Assembly (NCBI GenBank): GCA_947626285.1
Contig: CANQRR010000009.1
Location: 1-64,000 of the forward strand
From: an uncultured Lachnospiraceae bacterium
GTDB lineage: Bacteria > Bacillota > Clostridia > Lachnospirales > Lachnospiraceae
DNA length: 64,000 nt
Direction of reading: 5' to 3'
A model generated the notes under the pieces. That model searched no databases. It saw only the letters and a program-made list of their open reading frames with translations, and was not told where the DNA came from. This document shows positions 51,341 to 59,994 of this stretch, one piece after another; positions within the stretch are counted from its first letter, which is position 1, and each line of letters begins with the position of its first letter. Made by a program: the position numbers and the translations under genes.

Positions 51341-52396
51341 TTATCCTTCCCGTAGCCGTACTGCGGAAGCAGCCCGTCTGCGGCGATCCTCATCCATAGC
51401 CGCGTAATGCTTCCTCGTCGTGTTGACGTCCTTGTGCCCGAGCACGTCCGCGACCAGATAGATATCGCCGGTTTCCTTGTAGAGCGTGGTTCCGTAGGTA
51501 CTTCGCAGCTTGTGTGGAGTAATCTTCTTGGTGGTCGTGATCTCACGGGCATATTTTTTAACCATATTTTCGACCGCCTGCACGCCGATGCGTTTTCGCT
51601 GGGTAGAGTAGAAGAGGGCGTTCTCATGGCCGGCGATCGGCGTGATGGATTCCCGGATCTCCAGATAATCCAGAAGCGCTTTTTCGACTTCCTCACCGAA
51701 ATAGACGATCATTTCCGAGCCGCCTTTGCGCACGACGCGGATGCCGCCGTTCTTGAAATCAATGTCAGACACATCGAGGCCGACACATTCCGATACACGG
51801 ATTCCAGTGCCCAAAAGCAAGGTGATGATCGCCAGGTCGCGATATTTTGTTTTCTCATAATAGACTTTTTTCTGACCGGTCAGATGATCCCCGCAGTGTT
51901 CCACATAATCCAGCAATTCCGCGGTTTCGTCCGGGTCGAGCCGTATGATCTCCTTATCGTGGAGCTTCGGCATATCGACCAGAAGCGTCGGATTTGTCTT
52001 AATCAGTTCACGCTTGTAATAATAGGCGTAAAAACTGCGCAGAGCGGACATTTTGCGCTTCAAGCCGCGTTCTCCGTTTGTTAAAAGTTTGTCATCATTG
52101 GAATAGACCTTCAGATATTCCTGATATTCCTCAATATCGACCGCCTGAAGCTTGTCCAGCACATCCACAGTGATATCAGCCGCAGATTTCCCTTTGAAAG
52201 CGGGATTTTCCGTCAGAAGAAACTGGAAAAAGACGCGAATGTCGTATGCATAGGAAATCCGCGTGCGCGTGCTTGTCGTAGGCTCAATGGCGCGAAAATA
52301 ATCCTTGGCAAACGGCGGCAAGGACTTAAGCACCTCGCGAAGCTTCAAAACATTGTCGATGTTGACCTGTTCGTGGTAAGTGATCGTTTTCTCCAT
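51341..52396 (-). CDS. Tyrosine recombinase, Xer-like (possibly XerS-type)
   Basis: A 351-residue site-specific recombinase. A SAM-like N-terminal DNA-binding domain covers about residues 15-140, the catalytic domain the rest. All catalytic residues are visible: R200 (GTGIRVSE), K224 (RKGG), H295 and R298 (HKLR), H321 (GHKD) and the nucleophile Y331 (KHYA). Length and the extended N-terminus recall XerS of streptococci, a single chromosome-dimer recombinase, rather than 300-residue XerC/XerD. No phage or transposon genes are adjacent, so a housekeeping role is plausible. Upstream lies a 300-bp array of repeated elements. Confidence 0.9.
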   Translation of the reverse strand: MEKTITYHEQVNIDNVLKLREVLKSLPPFAKDYFRAIEPTTSTRTRISYAYDIRVFFQFLLTENPAFKGKSAADITVDVLDKLQAVDIEEYQEYLKVYSNDDKLLTNGERGLKRKMSALRSFYAYYYKRELIKTNPTLLVDMPKLHDKEIIRLDPDETAELLDYVEHCGDHLTGQKKVYYEKTKYRDLAIITLLLGTGIRVSECVGLDVSDIDFKNGGIRVVRKGGSEMIVYFGEEVEKALLDYLEIRESITPIAGHENALFYSTQRKRIGVQAVENMVKKYAREITTTKKITPHKLRSTYGTTLYKETGDIYLVADVLGHKDVNTTRKHYAAMDEDRRRRAASAVRLREG

Positions 52397-52429
52397 ATAT
52401 AAAATCCCCTTTGTAAATTATTTTAAATC

Positions 52430-52723
52430 CAAATCGTTTAAAGTCTGATCAAGCGTATGTATTATAGATAAATCCATGCTTTTCAAGTTCGATGGGCGAT
52501 TGCATAATAATAGTTGTATTATTTTTTAAAGTCCATGTTTTTCAAATCAGATCAAGCGTACGTATTATAGAATAAATCCATGTTTTTCAAATTAGATGGG
52601 GCGTTTGTATAATGACAGTTGTATTATTTTTTATTAACTTCATGTTTTTCAAATTAGATCAAGCGTCCGCGATAGATGAATGGGAATTTACTTGAATTCA
52701 GCTTGATCTATTTGAAAAACATG
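52430..52723. repeat. Array of 23-25 bp elements upstream of the recombinase gene
   Basis: A core starting CATGTTTTTCAAAT and ending GATCAAGCG or GATGGGGCG recurs. Type A copies are at 52534-52558 and 52641-52665, a partial one ends at 52455, and an inverted copy is at 52701-52723. Type B copies are at 52475-52498 and 52579-52603. A and B alternate, forming about 2.5 tandem units of 104-107 bp that also share GTATTATAGA and GTTGTATTATTTTTTA. The last A copy and the inverted copy face each other around a 35-bp centre. The 503-base gap between the recombinase and DUF1002 genes holds this array and one terminator. Confidence 0.85.
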
Positions 52724-52812
52724 TGTTTGTCGTATAGATGTATTATGGAAATACCATATCATCTTCTTCCAAAAATGTCAAGTTATATTGTAAGCACCAA
52801 TGAAAACATCAT

Positions 52813-52843
52813 TTAAAAAGAAACCGCCGGATAATTCCGACGG
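52813..52843 (-). terminator. Terminator of the DUF1002 gene
   Basis: Minus strand: CCGTCGGA (52836-52843) pairs with TCCGGCGG (52824-52831), loop of four, then TTTCTTTTT. Confidence 0.88.
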
Positions 52844-52899
52844 CTCCTTTTGATTTAAATTTGCGATAATCTGTTGTTGAATTGTTGAAAAGTTTTTCC

Positions 52900-54882
52900 C
52901 TATTTAATTTCGACCGTATAAGGAATCGTATTGAGCAATGTGCCCGCTGCATCGTAGAACGACACCTGGAAGCTGGTCTTTCCTGGCGCATTGAGCGTAG
53001 CTGTGAAGCTGCCCGATGCAGTAAATTCACCTATATCGAAACTGATCATCGCCGGGTCGGCATTTTCGATGTACGCTGCAGTCACCGGCGTGCCATCCAT
53101 CATGACCTGCCCCTGTGCGGTATTCCCAACGGTCAGATTCTTCTTGTCAATACAGAATCCGAATCCGGAAGTCTGGATCGGCCATGTACCGCTGTCTTCG
53201 ATTGCCGCTGTCATCATAGTCCCGTCCGCAGAGGTGAACGCATTCTCCGTCATCGTCACATAGCTAAATGAAAACGGCGCAAGCGGATTCTCCAACAGGA
53301 TGCTTGCCTTGCAGCCAGCGGTCCACCCCAGCGCTGTGAGCTCTTCCGCATCGAGCGGGCAGATGGTGACCTTCTCTGTGTCGTTCGCCTGGATCGTCTC
53401 AATCGCGGAGCCGTCAGACGCATTGACAATGGTGATCGCGCCCGTGCCCGCAAGGATATCTTCTCTCTGGAAGCTGATCGTAAGCTCATTGATACCCGCC
53501 GGAAGCAGTTCAGCCGTGGTAATGTCATACAGCGGCGCAAATTTCATCTCTTCCGCCGCGATCGACATAAGGATCGGAGCTGCCGGCGCATCAGTGGTCG
53601 GCTCTTCTGGAACCTCAAACATCGGATCCCCAAGCTCCGGCATCATCGTGTCGATGCCGGAGTCGTCTGCCTGTGGCTCCGACTGCTCTTCCGGGCTTGT
53701 CTCCGGAATCATGTTGTCCCCTTCTGCCGGCACGCTTTCTGTCTCGCCGCTTTCTGCCGGAAGTTCAGTCTGCTCCGCATTGAGATTCTCGGTAACAGGC
53801 TCCTCGGTGGTCTGGCTCGCTGCCGGATCTGTGTACTCATCAGTATTGAAGATCTCAATATCGCCGGCTGCTGTCTCGCTTTGCATCTCAGACTGCGGCG
53901 TCTCTGACTCAACCGCCTCTGGTGTCGTAGCGTCCATGACTACATCTGAACCGAGCGCCGAATCGTCGGTACCACTCAATATGCTGTCCTCAGGGAGCTC
54001 CGTCTGCTGCTGCTCTCCTGCACTTGCCGCCGGAACTTCCGGTGCCGGCGCGGAGGTTTCAGTCCCTGCCGCAGTCGACGCGGTCGTCTGCGGCTGATTC
54101 ATGAGCGCGTCCATATTCTGCTCCACGCGCTCCAGTGTCTCTTTCATATCGTCATAATTGTACTTCTGCTCCGAGATCTGCTTCATGAGCTCTACGAGCA
54201 TGGCGCGGTCTTCGGCGGAAAGCTCGATGTTTTCCTCTTCCGCCACGTCGTTGACGATGACGTTGATATCGTTTTCATTGACCACATCGCCCTGGACGAC
54301 CTGCATCTTGGCCTCATTGACGATATCGGTGGCCTCTGCCTGTCCGATGTTGTTGGCGATCGTAGTCGTCGTGATGAGCTCCTGTGTGGCAACCTCTTTC
54401 TTGGTCGCGTCAAGTTGCGTGCCGACTGCCGACTCATAAGCCATCAAAATACCGGTCAGCGCACCCGTGCCGGAGACTTCGAACGGAGCTGCCGCGAGCA
54501 CTTCGCAGTTCACTACGCCGGATGTCGAGAGCGTCGTCGCGATCATATTGCTTGTGACCCAGGTCAGATTCGCCGTCTTGACCTGAATGCCACCCATATT
54601 GGTGGGATTCACCAGCGCGCAGCTGTAGGTACGCGTGCCAATCTGCTCCAGCGGCACATAAGAACCGAGATGATTTCTCTCATCCTGATTCGTGATGGTG
54701 AGCGTCTGGATGTTCTGCCCGGCGATGCCGAAATAACGGAGGATCGCCTGCTTCTGCTCTTCTGACAGATCCGCGCCGAGCGTGACGACCTTCTGCCCGT
54801 CGGCGAAGGCAGGCGTGGAAGGAATCGCCGCCGCAACGCACAGAGCGCTCAGAATGACAGCAAGTAATTTTCTCTTTCTCAT
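52900..54882 (-). CDS. Secreted DUF1002 protein with acidic linker
   Basis: A 660-residue exported protein. The signal peptide (MRKRKLLAVILSALCVAAAI) ends near AFA at residue 27. Residues 30-265 are the DUF1002 domain (B. subtilis YpuA family): VTLGADLSEEQKQAILRYFG, CALVNPTNMGGIQVKTANLT, VTSNMIATTLSTSG and ATDIVNEAK. Then about 180 residues rich in E, T, S, P and A form an acidic linker, followed by a beta-rich C-terminal region of about 190 residues. No LPXTG or lipobox is seen. Function unknown. It has a strong promoter and its own terminator. Confidence 0.85.
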   Translation of the reverse strand: MRKRKLLAVILSALCVAAAIPSTPAFADGQKVVTLGADLSEEQKQAILRYFGIAGQNIQTLTITNQDERNHLGSYVPLEQIGTRTYSCALVNPTNMGGIQVKTANLTWVTSNMIATTLSTSGVVNCEVLAAAPFEVSGTGALTGILMAYESAVGTQLDATKKEVATQELITTTTIANNIGQAEATDIVNEAKMQVVQGDVVNENDINVIVNDVAEEENIELSAEDRAMLVELMKQISEQKYNYDDMKETLERVEQNMDALMNQPQTTASTAAGTETSAPAPEVPAASAGEQQQTELPEDSILSGTDDSALGSDVVMDATTPEAVESETPQSEMQSETAAGDIEIFNTDEYTDPAASQTTEEPVTENLNAEQTELPAESGETESVPAEGDNMIPETSPEEQSEPQADDSGIDTMMPELGDPMFEVPEEPTTDAPAAPILMSIAAEEMKFAPLYDITTAELLPAGINELTISFQREDILAGTGAITIVNASDGSAIETIQANDTEKVTICPLDAEELTALGWTAGCKASILLENPLAPFSFSYVTMTENAFTSADGTMMTAAIEDSGTWPIQTSGFGFCIDKKNLTVGNTAQGQVMMDGTPVTAAYIENADPAMISFDIGEFTASGSFTATLNAPGKTSFQVSFYDAAGTLLNTIPYTVEIK

Positions 54883-54941
54883 AGAATACTCTCCTCACTT
54901 TCTTGGTTTTACTTTTTGGCTGTTTTTCTGCCTTTGCGTCG

Positions 54942-54970
54942 ATTATAGCACCAGACGGCGGTTAAGACAA
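54942..54970 (-). promoter_or_regulatory. Promoter of the DUF1002 gene
   Basis: Minus strand TTGTCT (54965-54970), 17-bp spacer, TATAAT (54942-54947) preceded by GTGC. Confidence 0.72.
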
Positions 54971-55020
54971 GAAAACAAAAAGAATGGATTTATTAACGTT
55001 TTCTTAAAGAAAACATTTGT

Positions 55021-55066
55021 TTGCTTTTTCAGAACATATGTGCTATACTGAAAAAAACATATGTAC
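55021..55066 (+). promoter_or_regulatory. lexA promoter with two LexA operators
   Basis: TTGCTT (55021-55026), 17-bp spacer, TATACT (55044-55049). GAACATATGTGC (55032-55043) fills the spacer and AAACATATGTAC (55055-55066) lies at the transcript start. Both resemble the Gram-positive SOS box GAAC-N4-GTTC, giving autorepression. Confidence 0.75.
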
Positions 55067-55080
55067 GGGAGGGATGTATT

Positions 55081-55692
55081 ATGCCGGGAAGAATCACACA
55101 TAAACAGGAGGAGATCCTCAGCTATATTAAGAATGAGATTTTAGAGCGCGGATTTCCGCCGACCGTACGTGAGATCTGCCAGACGGTGGGGCTAAAGTCT
55201 ACCTCATCTGTCCACTCTCACCTGGAATCGCTGGAAAAGAACGGCTATATCCGCCGGGATCCGACGAAGCCGCGCGCGATCGAGATCCTGGACGATTCGT
55301 TTCAGATGCTACGCAGAGAGATGGTGAACGTTCCGGTCGTCGGTACGGTGGCCGCAGGCCAGCCGATCCTTGCCGAGCAGAACATCGACAGTTATTTCCC
55401 GATCCCTGCGGAGTACATGCCGAATGATCAGTCCTTCATCCTGCGCGTCAAGGGCGAGAGCATGGTGAACGCCGGGATCATGGATGGCGACCAGGTGATC
55501 GTGCGTCAGCAGTCCACCGCCCGAAATGGCGATATTGTCGTCGCGCTGGTGGAGGATTCCGCCACGGTGAAGACTTTCTACAAGGAGGACGGGCACTATC
55601 GCCTGCAGCCGGAGAATGATTCCATGGACCCGATCCTTGTGGACGACTGTCAGATCCTTGGCAAGGTATTCGGGGTGTTCCGCTTCTTTTGA
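55081..55692 (+). CDS. lexA: SOS repressor LexA
   Basis: Represses SOS genes and cleaves itself when RecA is activated. The 203-residue protein has an N-terminal winged helix ([20 protein letters not shown], then [20 protein letters not shown]) and the S24 peptidase domain with the Ala92-Gly93 cleavage site (VAAGQPI), Ser127 (GESMVN) and Lys164 (ATVKTF). ATG 55081 follows GGGAGGG. Two operators in its own promoter imply autoregulation. Confidence 0.97.
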   Translation: MPGRITHKQEEILSYIKNEILERGFPPTVREICQTVGLKSTSSVHSHLESLEKNGYIRRDPTKPRAIEILDDSFQMLRREMVNVPVVGTVAAGQPILAEQNIDSYFPIPAEYMPNDQSFILRVKGESMVNAGIMDGDQVIVRQQSTARNGDIVVALVEDSATVKTFYKEDGHYRLQPENDSMDPILVDDCQILGKVFGVFRFF

Positions 55693-55703
55693 TCGTATAT
55701 GAC

Positions 55704-55736
55704 AAGAGCCTGTCAGGATTGACGGGCTCTTTTTTC
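55704..55736 (+). terminator. Terminator of lexA
   Basis: AAGAGCCTGTCA (55704-55715) pairs with TGACGGGCTCTT around GGAT, followed by a run of T. It may also act for the convergent sseB-like gene. Confidence 0.9.
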
Positions 55737-55754
55737 GCTGCTTTGCTTTTGATT

Positions 55755-56585
55755 TTACTCTTTTGGGTTCTGCGCCGGATCGCTCTGGACTCTGAAACGC
55801 TTCGAGAGCCCTTCTAACAGCTCTTTCGGCATCGCGATGTGAAATCCTGCCGGATTGAGCACAAAACCCTTGGAATCCTTCACGAGAAGCCTGGACAGGT
55901 GCCCGAACGGAACCACGAGCGCCTTGAACTGATTTCCCTTGTTGAACTTGGCGAGCTCAGGCATATCGGTGAAGAGCGGCTGCAGGATATTGCCGTTCTT
56001 ATTTTTCAGGATCGGAATGCGGTACTTGTGATTCCGAAGCTTATCCGCGTCGCTCTCCGGACCCGGAAGAAGCTCTACCGGAAGGATGTATCTGCTCTTT
56101 ACGAGATTGGCAGCAAGCTCCTCTTCCATCTCTTGCAGGCCGGACTTTTCCTCCGTCGGAATCGGTCGGGACATCTCCTGCATAAAATACAGTCCAGTCA
56201 GCTGAAGCTGCGGGTTGAGGATCGGCTGTTTCTCCGGCGGAAGCTTTGAATAATCCGGCTTTTTCACAAGCTCCTCCAGCTCCAGCAGTTCCCTGCCCGT
56301 CTGGCTCACGAATACGATCTCATTTACCCCGATCGTGTGGAGCATAGTGAAAAAGGCAGGAAAATCTTTGTTCAGATATTTGATCCCGCGAAGCAGGATC
56401 TTTTTTTCGGTAAACGGCTTCGCAAACTCCTGAAGCAGCTCCTCCGTATCGAAGAGCCACACCTGATCGTTGAAGCTGTCCGGATCGCACTGAACAAACG
56501 GCATATTTGTATATCCGCAGTAAGCCACGATCAGTTCCTTTTTGCGCTGTATACTTTTGATAAAGAAAGATTTGTCTATCGCCAT
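55755..56585 (-). CDS. SseB-family protein
   Basis: A 276-residue soluble protein with the SseB N-terminal-type domain in its second half: YILPVELLPGPESDADKLRN, RIPILKNKNGNILQPLFTD, KALVVPFGHLSRLL and a closing LNPAGFHIAMPKELL. The first 130 residues are a separate alpha/beta region. The family name derives from an enterobacterial protein and does not reveal function. It is the last gene of the minus-strand run starting at rplU, 18 bases after rsfS. Confidence 0.8.
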   Translation of the reverse strand: MAIDKSFFIKSIQRKKELIVAYCGYTNMPFVQCDPDSFNDQVWLFDTEELLQEFAKPFTEKKILLRGIKYLNKDFPAFFTMLHTIGVNEIVFVSQTGRELLELEELVKKPDYSKLPPEKQPILNPQLQLTGLYFMQEMSRPIPTEEKSGLQEMEEELAANLVKSRYILPVELLPGPESDADKLRNHKYRIPILKNKNGNILQPLFTDMPELAKFNKGNQFKALVVPFGHLSRLLVKDSKGFVLNPAGFHIAMPKELLEGLSKRFRVQSDPAQNPKE

Positions 56586-56603
56586 TGTACCACACCTTTG
56601 CTC

Positions 56604-56963
56604 TTATTCCAGCTCTTCCTTCGTAATGGTCCTGCCGTCGCGCCAGATTCGCTCCAGATCATAAAACAGACGATTCTCAGAGTCGAATATGTGGACGATG
56701 ATGTCGCCGTAATCCATGAGGATCCAGTTAGCTGTGCGGTATCCTTCCGACTGTCTCATCGCATATCCGGCCTTGCCGAGCTTCTCTTCCACATTGTCGG
56801 CAAGCGCCTGCACCTGGTTGTGGTTCGTGCCGGATGCAATGAGAAAATAGTCGGCGAGCACCGTGACTTCGCTGATATCGATGATCGTGATATCGACCGC
56901 CTTTTTGTCTTCCAACACCTCATATGCGATCTTTGCCATATTTTTTGCCGTGTTGTCCGCCAT
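56604..56963 (-). CDS. rsfS: Ribosomal silencing factor RsfS
   Basis: Binds L14 on the 50S subunit and blocks joining of the subunits when nutrients are scarce. The 119-residue protein matches the family: IAYEVLEDKKAVDITIIDIS, VLADYFLIASGTNHNQVQAL, EGYRTANWILMDYGDIIVHI and FYDLERIW. It directly abuts yqeK, the common Firmicute order nadD-yqeK-rsfS. Confidence 0.96.
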   Translation of the reverse strand: MADNTAKNMAKIAYEVLEDKKAVDITIIDISEVTVLADYFLIASGTNHNQVQALADNVEEKLGKAGYAMRQSEGYRTANWILMDYGDIIVHIFDSENRLFYDLERIWRDGRTITKEELE

Positions 56964-57557
56964 TTATGATTCCTCCCTCTTTTGGATGATTTCCTTGTAA
57001 TAATTATACGCGACGACCGTCTGATTATCAAGGCTTGCATTTCCCTGCTCCAGGTAGCGCAGGGTGTCGCGCATCGTGGTATACACCGCCTTGTCCAGAT
57101 CCCAGAAGGCAAGCCGTCTTATTTCCGCGAGATTGGCTGCCTTTGTACGCAGCGGCTCTATGTAGTCTGAGATAAAAATGATCTTTTCAAGCAGCGTCAT
57201 CGCCGGCTTGCCGGTCGTATGACATTCGATCGCGCTCAGGATCTCCGGATCCCGCACGTGATATTTTTCCCGCGCGAGATAAGCGCCAAGCTTCGCGTGC
57301 AGCAGATAAGGGGCCTTCTGCTCTGCTTCCGTGACCGGAATATCGTTCTGCCGGCACAGCTTCAGCTTCTTCGGATTCGGGATGCACTTTGCGCTGTCAT
57401 GCAGAAGTCCAGCCACCTGGGCACGCTCAATATCCGCTCCATGACACATGGCGAGGGACGCCGCCGTGTACATGACGCCGAGCGTGTGCGTATAGCGCGC
57501 TTCATCGATATATTTTTTCAGCTTTTTCTGCATTTTATAGATGTTATAATCGCCCAT
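56964..57557 (-). CDS. yqeK: YqeK-family HD-domain hydrolase
   Basis: A 197-residue HD phosphohydrolase. Metal ligands are visible in RYTHTLGV, LLHDSAK, HAKLGA and AIECHTTG. Characterised relatives cleave diadenosine tetraphosphate symmetrically. ATG 57557 follows GGGG; a TTG at 57587 would add ten residues. It lies between nadD and rsfS. Confidence 0.93.
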   Translation of the reverse strand: MGDYNIYKMQKKLKKYIDEARYTHTLGVMYTAASLAMCHGADIERAQVAGLLHDSAKCIPNPKKLKLCRQNDIPVTEAEQKAPYLLHAKLGAYLAREKYHVRDPEILSAIECHTTGKPAMTLLEKIIFISDYIEPLRTKAANLAEIRRLAFWDLDKAVYTTMRDTLRYLEQGNASLDNQTVVAYNYYKEIIQKREES

Positions 57558-57597
57558 ATTTACCCGGTCCCCAAACAGAGTTTTCAAAATCAGTGAA

Positions 57598-58236
57598 TCA
57601 AAGAATCCTGTCTTGATAGACGCCCTTCTGCTTCATATAACTCAATACAGCGTCCGGAACATAATAGCGCAGCGAACGCCCCTCCTGCCGCCAACAGCGA
57701 AGATTCGTCGAAGAGATATCAATGTTCGGTGTGCGCAGGAGATGAATCTCAGCTCCATAGCGCCTGCGGAGTTCCGTCATCTTCTCTTCCATCGCCGAGA
57801 CAGAGATCTGATCGCGCGCCGCCGCCAGCAGAACACAATTTCGGCTGATGACTTCCGGCTCCCGCCAGCTTTCAAATGAAAGCAGGGAATCCGCCCCGAT
57901 GATGAAATAGTAATCCGTGTCCGGATGACTCTTCCGCAAAGCGACAAGCGTATCGCTTGTATAGGAAAAACCATTTCTGCGCATCTCCTCCGCGTCGAGG
58001 GAAAAATGCGGATTGTCGCGGATTGCGAGCGAAACCATCTCCAGGCGTTCCTCATCGGTCGCCCCGCCCTCACGATCCGTCTTGTGCGGCGGATTACCGG
58101 ACGGCATGAACTGGACTGTCTCCAGTTGAAATTGTTCATACGCGCATTCGGCCAGGATCAGGTGTCCGATGTGGATCGGATCAAACGTCCCGCCCATGAT
58201 GCCGACGCGGCGTTTCTTGTTGCCACTGTCACTCAT
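57598..58236 (-). CDS. nadD: Nicotinate-nucleotide adenylyltransferase
   Basis: Makes nicotinate adenine dinucleotide from NaMN and ATP in NAD synthesis. The 212-residue protein shows VGIMGGTFDPIHIGHLILAE (nucleotidyltransferase HxGH motif), PSGNPPHKT, FIIGADSLLSFESWREPE and IDISSTNLR (ISSTxxR motif). The second of two close ATGs is chosen because AAAGGA lies 6 bases upstream. It follows yhbY directly. Confidence 0.96.
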   Translation of the reverse strand: MSDSGNKKRRVGIMGGTFDPIHIGHLILAECAYEQFQLETVQFMPSGNPPHKTDREGGATDEERLEMVSLAIRDNPHFSLDAEEMRRNGFSYTSDTLVALRKSHPDTDYYFIIGADSLLSFESWREPEVISRNCVLLAAARDQISVSAMEEKMTELRRRYGAEIHLLRTPNIDISSTNLRCWRQEGRSLRYYVPDAVLSYMKQKGVYQDRIL

Positions 58237-58238
58237 TG

Positions 58239-58559
58239 TCATTCCTTTCGCGCTGACCTGTTTGATGCCTTCGGAAGTTCAATCTTCTTTTTGTCGTCCT
58301 TCCCCTCTTTGTAAAGGACGATCTTTTTTCCGATCACCTGCACCACCTGCGCGTGCGTGCGCTCCGCGACGATCTGCGCCAGCTCATGCGGATCGTCCAT
58401 GCAGTTCTGCAGCACGCTGATCTTGATCAGCTCCCGTTTTTCCAGAGCCTCCGCGACTGCCGCCGTGAGCTCCGGCGTCAGACTGCTCTTTCCGATCTGG
58501 AAGATCGGATCCATGGTCATGGCAAGTCCCTTTAAATAAGCACGCTGTTTGCTTGTCAT
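58239..58559 (-). CDS. yhbY: CRM-domain RNA-binding protein YhbY
   Basis: A 106-residue protein with the CRS1-YhbY domain: LTSKQRAYLKGLA-type start (MTSKQRAYLKGLAMTMDPIF), IGKSSLT, ALEKRELIKISVLQN and GKKIVLYKEGK. It associates with the 50S precursor and aids assembly. Its stop is next to the nadD start, so the two are coupled. It lies 79 bases after obg. Confidence 0.95.
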   Translation of the reverse strand: MTSKQRAYLKGLAMTMDPIFQIGKSSLTPELTAAVAEALEKRELIKISVLQNCMDDPHELAQIVAERTHAQVVQVIGKKIVLYKEGKDDKKKIELPKASNRSARKE

Positions 58560-58638
58560 ATGCTCTCCTTGCTATATTCAATCGTCTGCGGTTACCTTAA
58601 TAATATAAAGTCGGATTCCATCTCCTGCCGTATCAAAC

Positions 58639-59934
58639 TTACTTGTAGTAATCGAACTGCAGCCCGTAGATCCGAACCGTATCCCCGTCCCGGATGCCGA
58701 GTGCCTCAAGCTCATCCAGAATCCCGTTGTCCTTGAGGAAATTCTGGAAGAACTGGAACCCCTTCTCAGATTCGAGGTTCGTATAGCCCAGCATCTTTTC
58801 AATGCGCGGCCCTTCGACGAGATAGGTATTCTCCTCTTCCTCCGATTTCGTGACGGTGAACGGAAGCGGTTTCCCTGCCAGATGCAGCTGCGGGTCGTAC
58901 TCCTGCTCAAAAATGGTCGTCTCCTGTGGGAGTTCGCGCAGCATCCCCTGTACGTGATACAAAAGCTCCTTCACGCCCTGTCCACTGACGGCGGAGATCG
59001 CGAAGACCTTGATGCCCTGCGGTTCGAAAGCGTCTCTCAGGCGCTGCACGGGATCCACATCGTCCGCCTCCGTGCTGATCGCGTCGATCTTGTTTGCCGC
59101 GATCACCTGCGGGCGCTTTGCAAGCTCCTCATCGTAGGTCGCAAGCTCCGCGTTGATCTTCTGGATATCGTCCACCGGGTCGCGCCCTTCTACGGAGGCG
59201 GCGTCCACCACGTGGATCATCAGTTTCGTCCGTTCAATGTGACGGAGAAATTCAAAACCGAGGCCGACGCCCTCCGAAGCACCTTCGATCAGGCCCGGAA
59301 TATCCGCCATGACAAACCCGCCGCCCTCCAAGTCGACGACGCCGAGATTCGGTGATAAGGTCGTAAAATGGTAATTCGCGATCTTCGGAGTCGCGTTCGT
59401 GACGCGGGAAAGCAACGTGGATTTTCCGACGTTCGGGAAACCGATCAGTCCGACGTCCGCGATGACCTTGAGCTCCAGAAACACCTCCAGCTCAATCGCT
59501 TCCTGTCCGGGCTGCGCGTACTTCGGGGCCTGCATCGTCGAAGTCGCGTAGTGCATGTTTCCGTTGCCGCCTCTGCCGCCAGGCAGGATCACCTGCCTGC
59601 GGTTCTCACCGGACATATCAGCGATCACCTTGCCGCTTTCGGCCTCCTTGACGACCGTGCCTTCGGGCACACGCAGCACCAGATCCTCTCCGTTCGCGCC
59701 ATGGCAGCGGCGTTTCCCGCCCGGTTCACCGTCCTTTGCGGAAAACTTTCTGCGGTGCCGGAAATCGACCAGGGTGTTCAATCCGTCGTCGACCTCAAAG
59801 ATCACGTCTCCGCCCTTGCCTCCGTCCCCGCCGTCCGGACCGCCGTCCGGCACGAAAAGCTCCCTGCGAAAGCTGACGTGACCGTCCCCGCCCTTGCCGG
59901 AGCGTAGAATGATTCGCGCTCTGTCTGCAAACAT
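58639..59934 (-). CDS. obg: GTPase Obg
   Basis: Essential ribosome-assembly and stress GTPase. The 431-residue protein has the glycine-rich Obg fold (RIILRSGKGGDGHVSFRREL, GGDGGKGGDVIFEVD), the G domain with GFPNVGKST (G1), the TT of switch I in HFTTLSPNLG, DIPG (G3), NKID (G4), and the C-terminal OCT domain of about 85 residues (ENTYLVEGPRIEKML). A hairpin between rpmA and obg may lower read-through from the r-protein genes. Confidence 0.97.
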   Translation of the reverse strand: MFADRARIILRSGKGGDGHVSFRRELFVPDGGPDGGDGGKGGDVIFEVDDGLNTLVDFRHRRKFSAKDGEPGGKRRCHGANGEDLVLRVPEGTVVKEAESGKVIADMSGENRRQVILPGGRGGNGNMHYATSTMQAPKYAQPGQEAIELEVFLELKVIADVGLIGFPNVGKSTLLSRVTNATPKIANYHFTTLSPNLGVVDLEGGGFVMADIPGLIEGASEGVGLGFEFLRHIERTKLMIHVVDAASVEGRDPVDDIQKINAELATYDEELAKRPQVIAANKIDAISTEADDVDPVQRLRDAFEPQGIKVFAISAVSGQGVKELLYHVQGMLRELPQETTIFEQEYDPQLHLAGKPLPFTVTKSEEEENTYLVEGPRIEKMLGYTNLESEKGFQFFQNFLKDNGILDELEALGIRDGDTVRIYGLQFDYYK

Positions 59935-59945
59935 AATGTCTCCTG

Positions 59946-59987
59946 TCTAAAAGTAAGGGCTTCAAACCACTTTATGATCTGAAGCCC
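59946..59987 (-). terminator. Attenuator-like hairpin between rpmA and obg
   Basis: Minus strand GGGCTTCA (59980-59987 complement) pairs with TGAAGCCC (59957-59964 complement), loop of 15, followed by TTACTTTT. Its place inside the operon suggests partial termination. Confidence 0.55.
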
Positions 59988-59994
59988 GCATCGC

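Noticed and set aside
51341..52396. Phage or integrative element integrase
   Set aside because: No excisionase, phage or conjugation genes, no direct-repeat att sites at a tRNA, and housekeeping neighbours (dtd, lexA); a Xer-type role is more likely.
52430..52723. CRISPR array
   Set aside because: Repeats alternate between two types, are separated by similar rather than unique sequence, one copy is inverted, and no cas genes are near.
53300..54097. 265-codon plus-strand frame opposite the DUF1002 gene
   Set aside because: Ser/Val/Gly-rich low-complexity translation is the antisense image of the acidic linker; no start signal.
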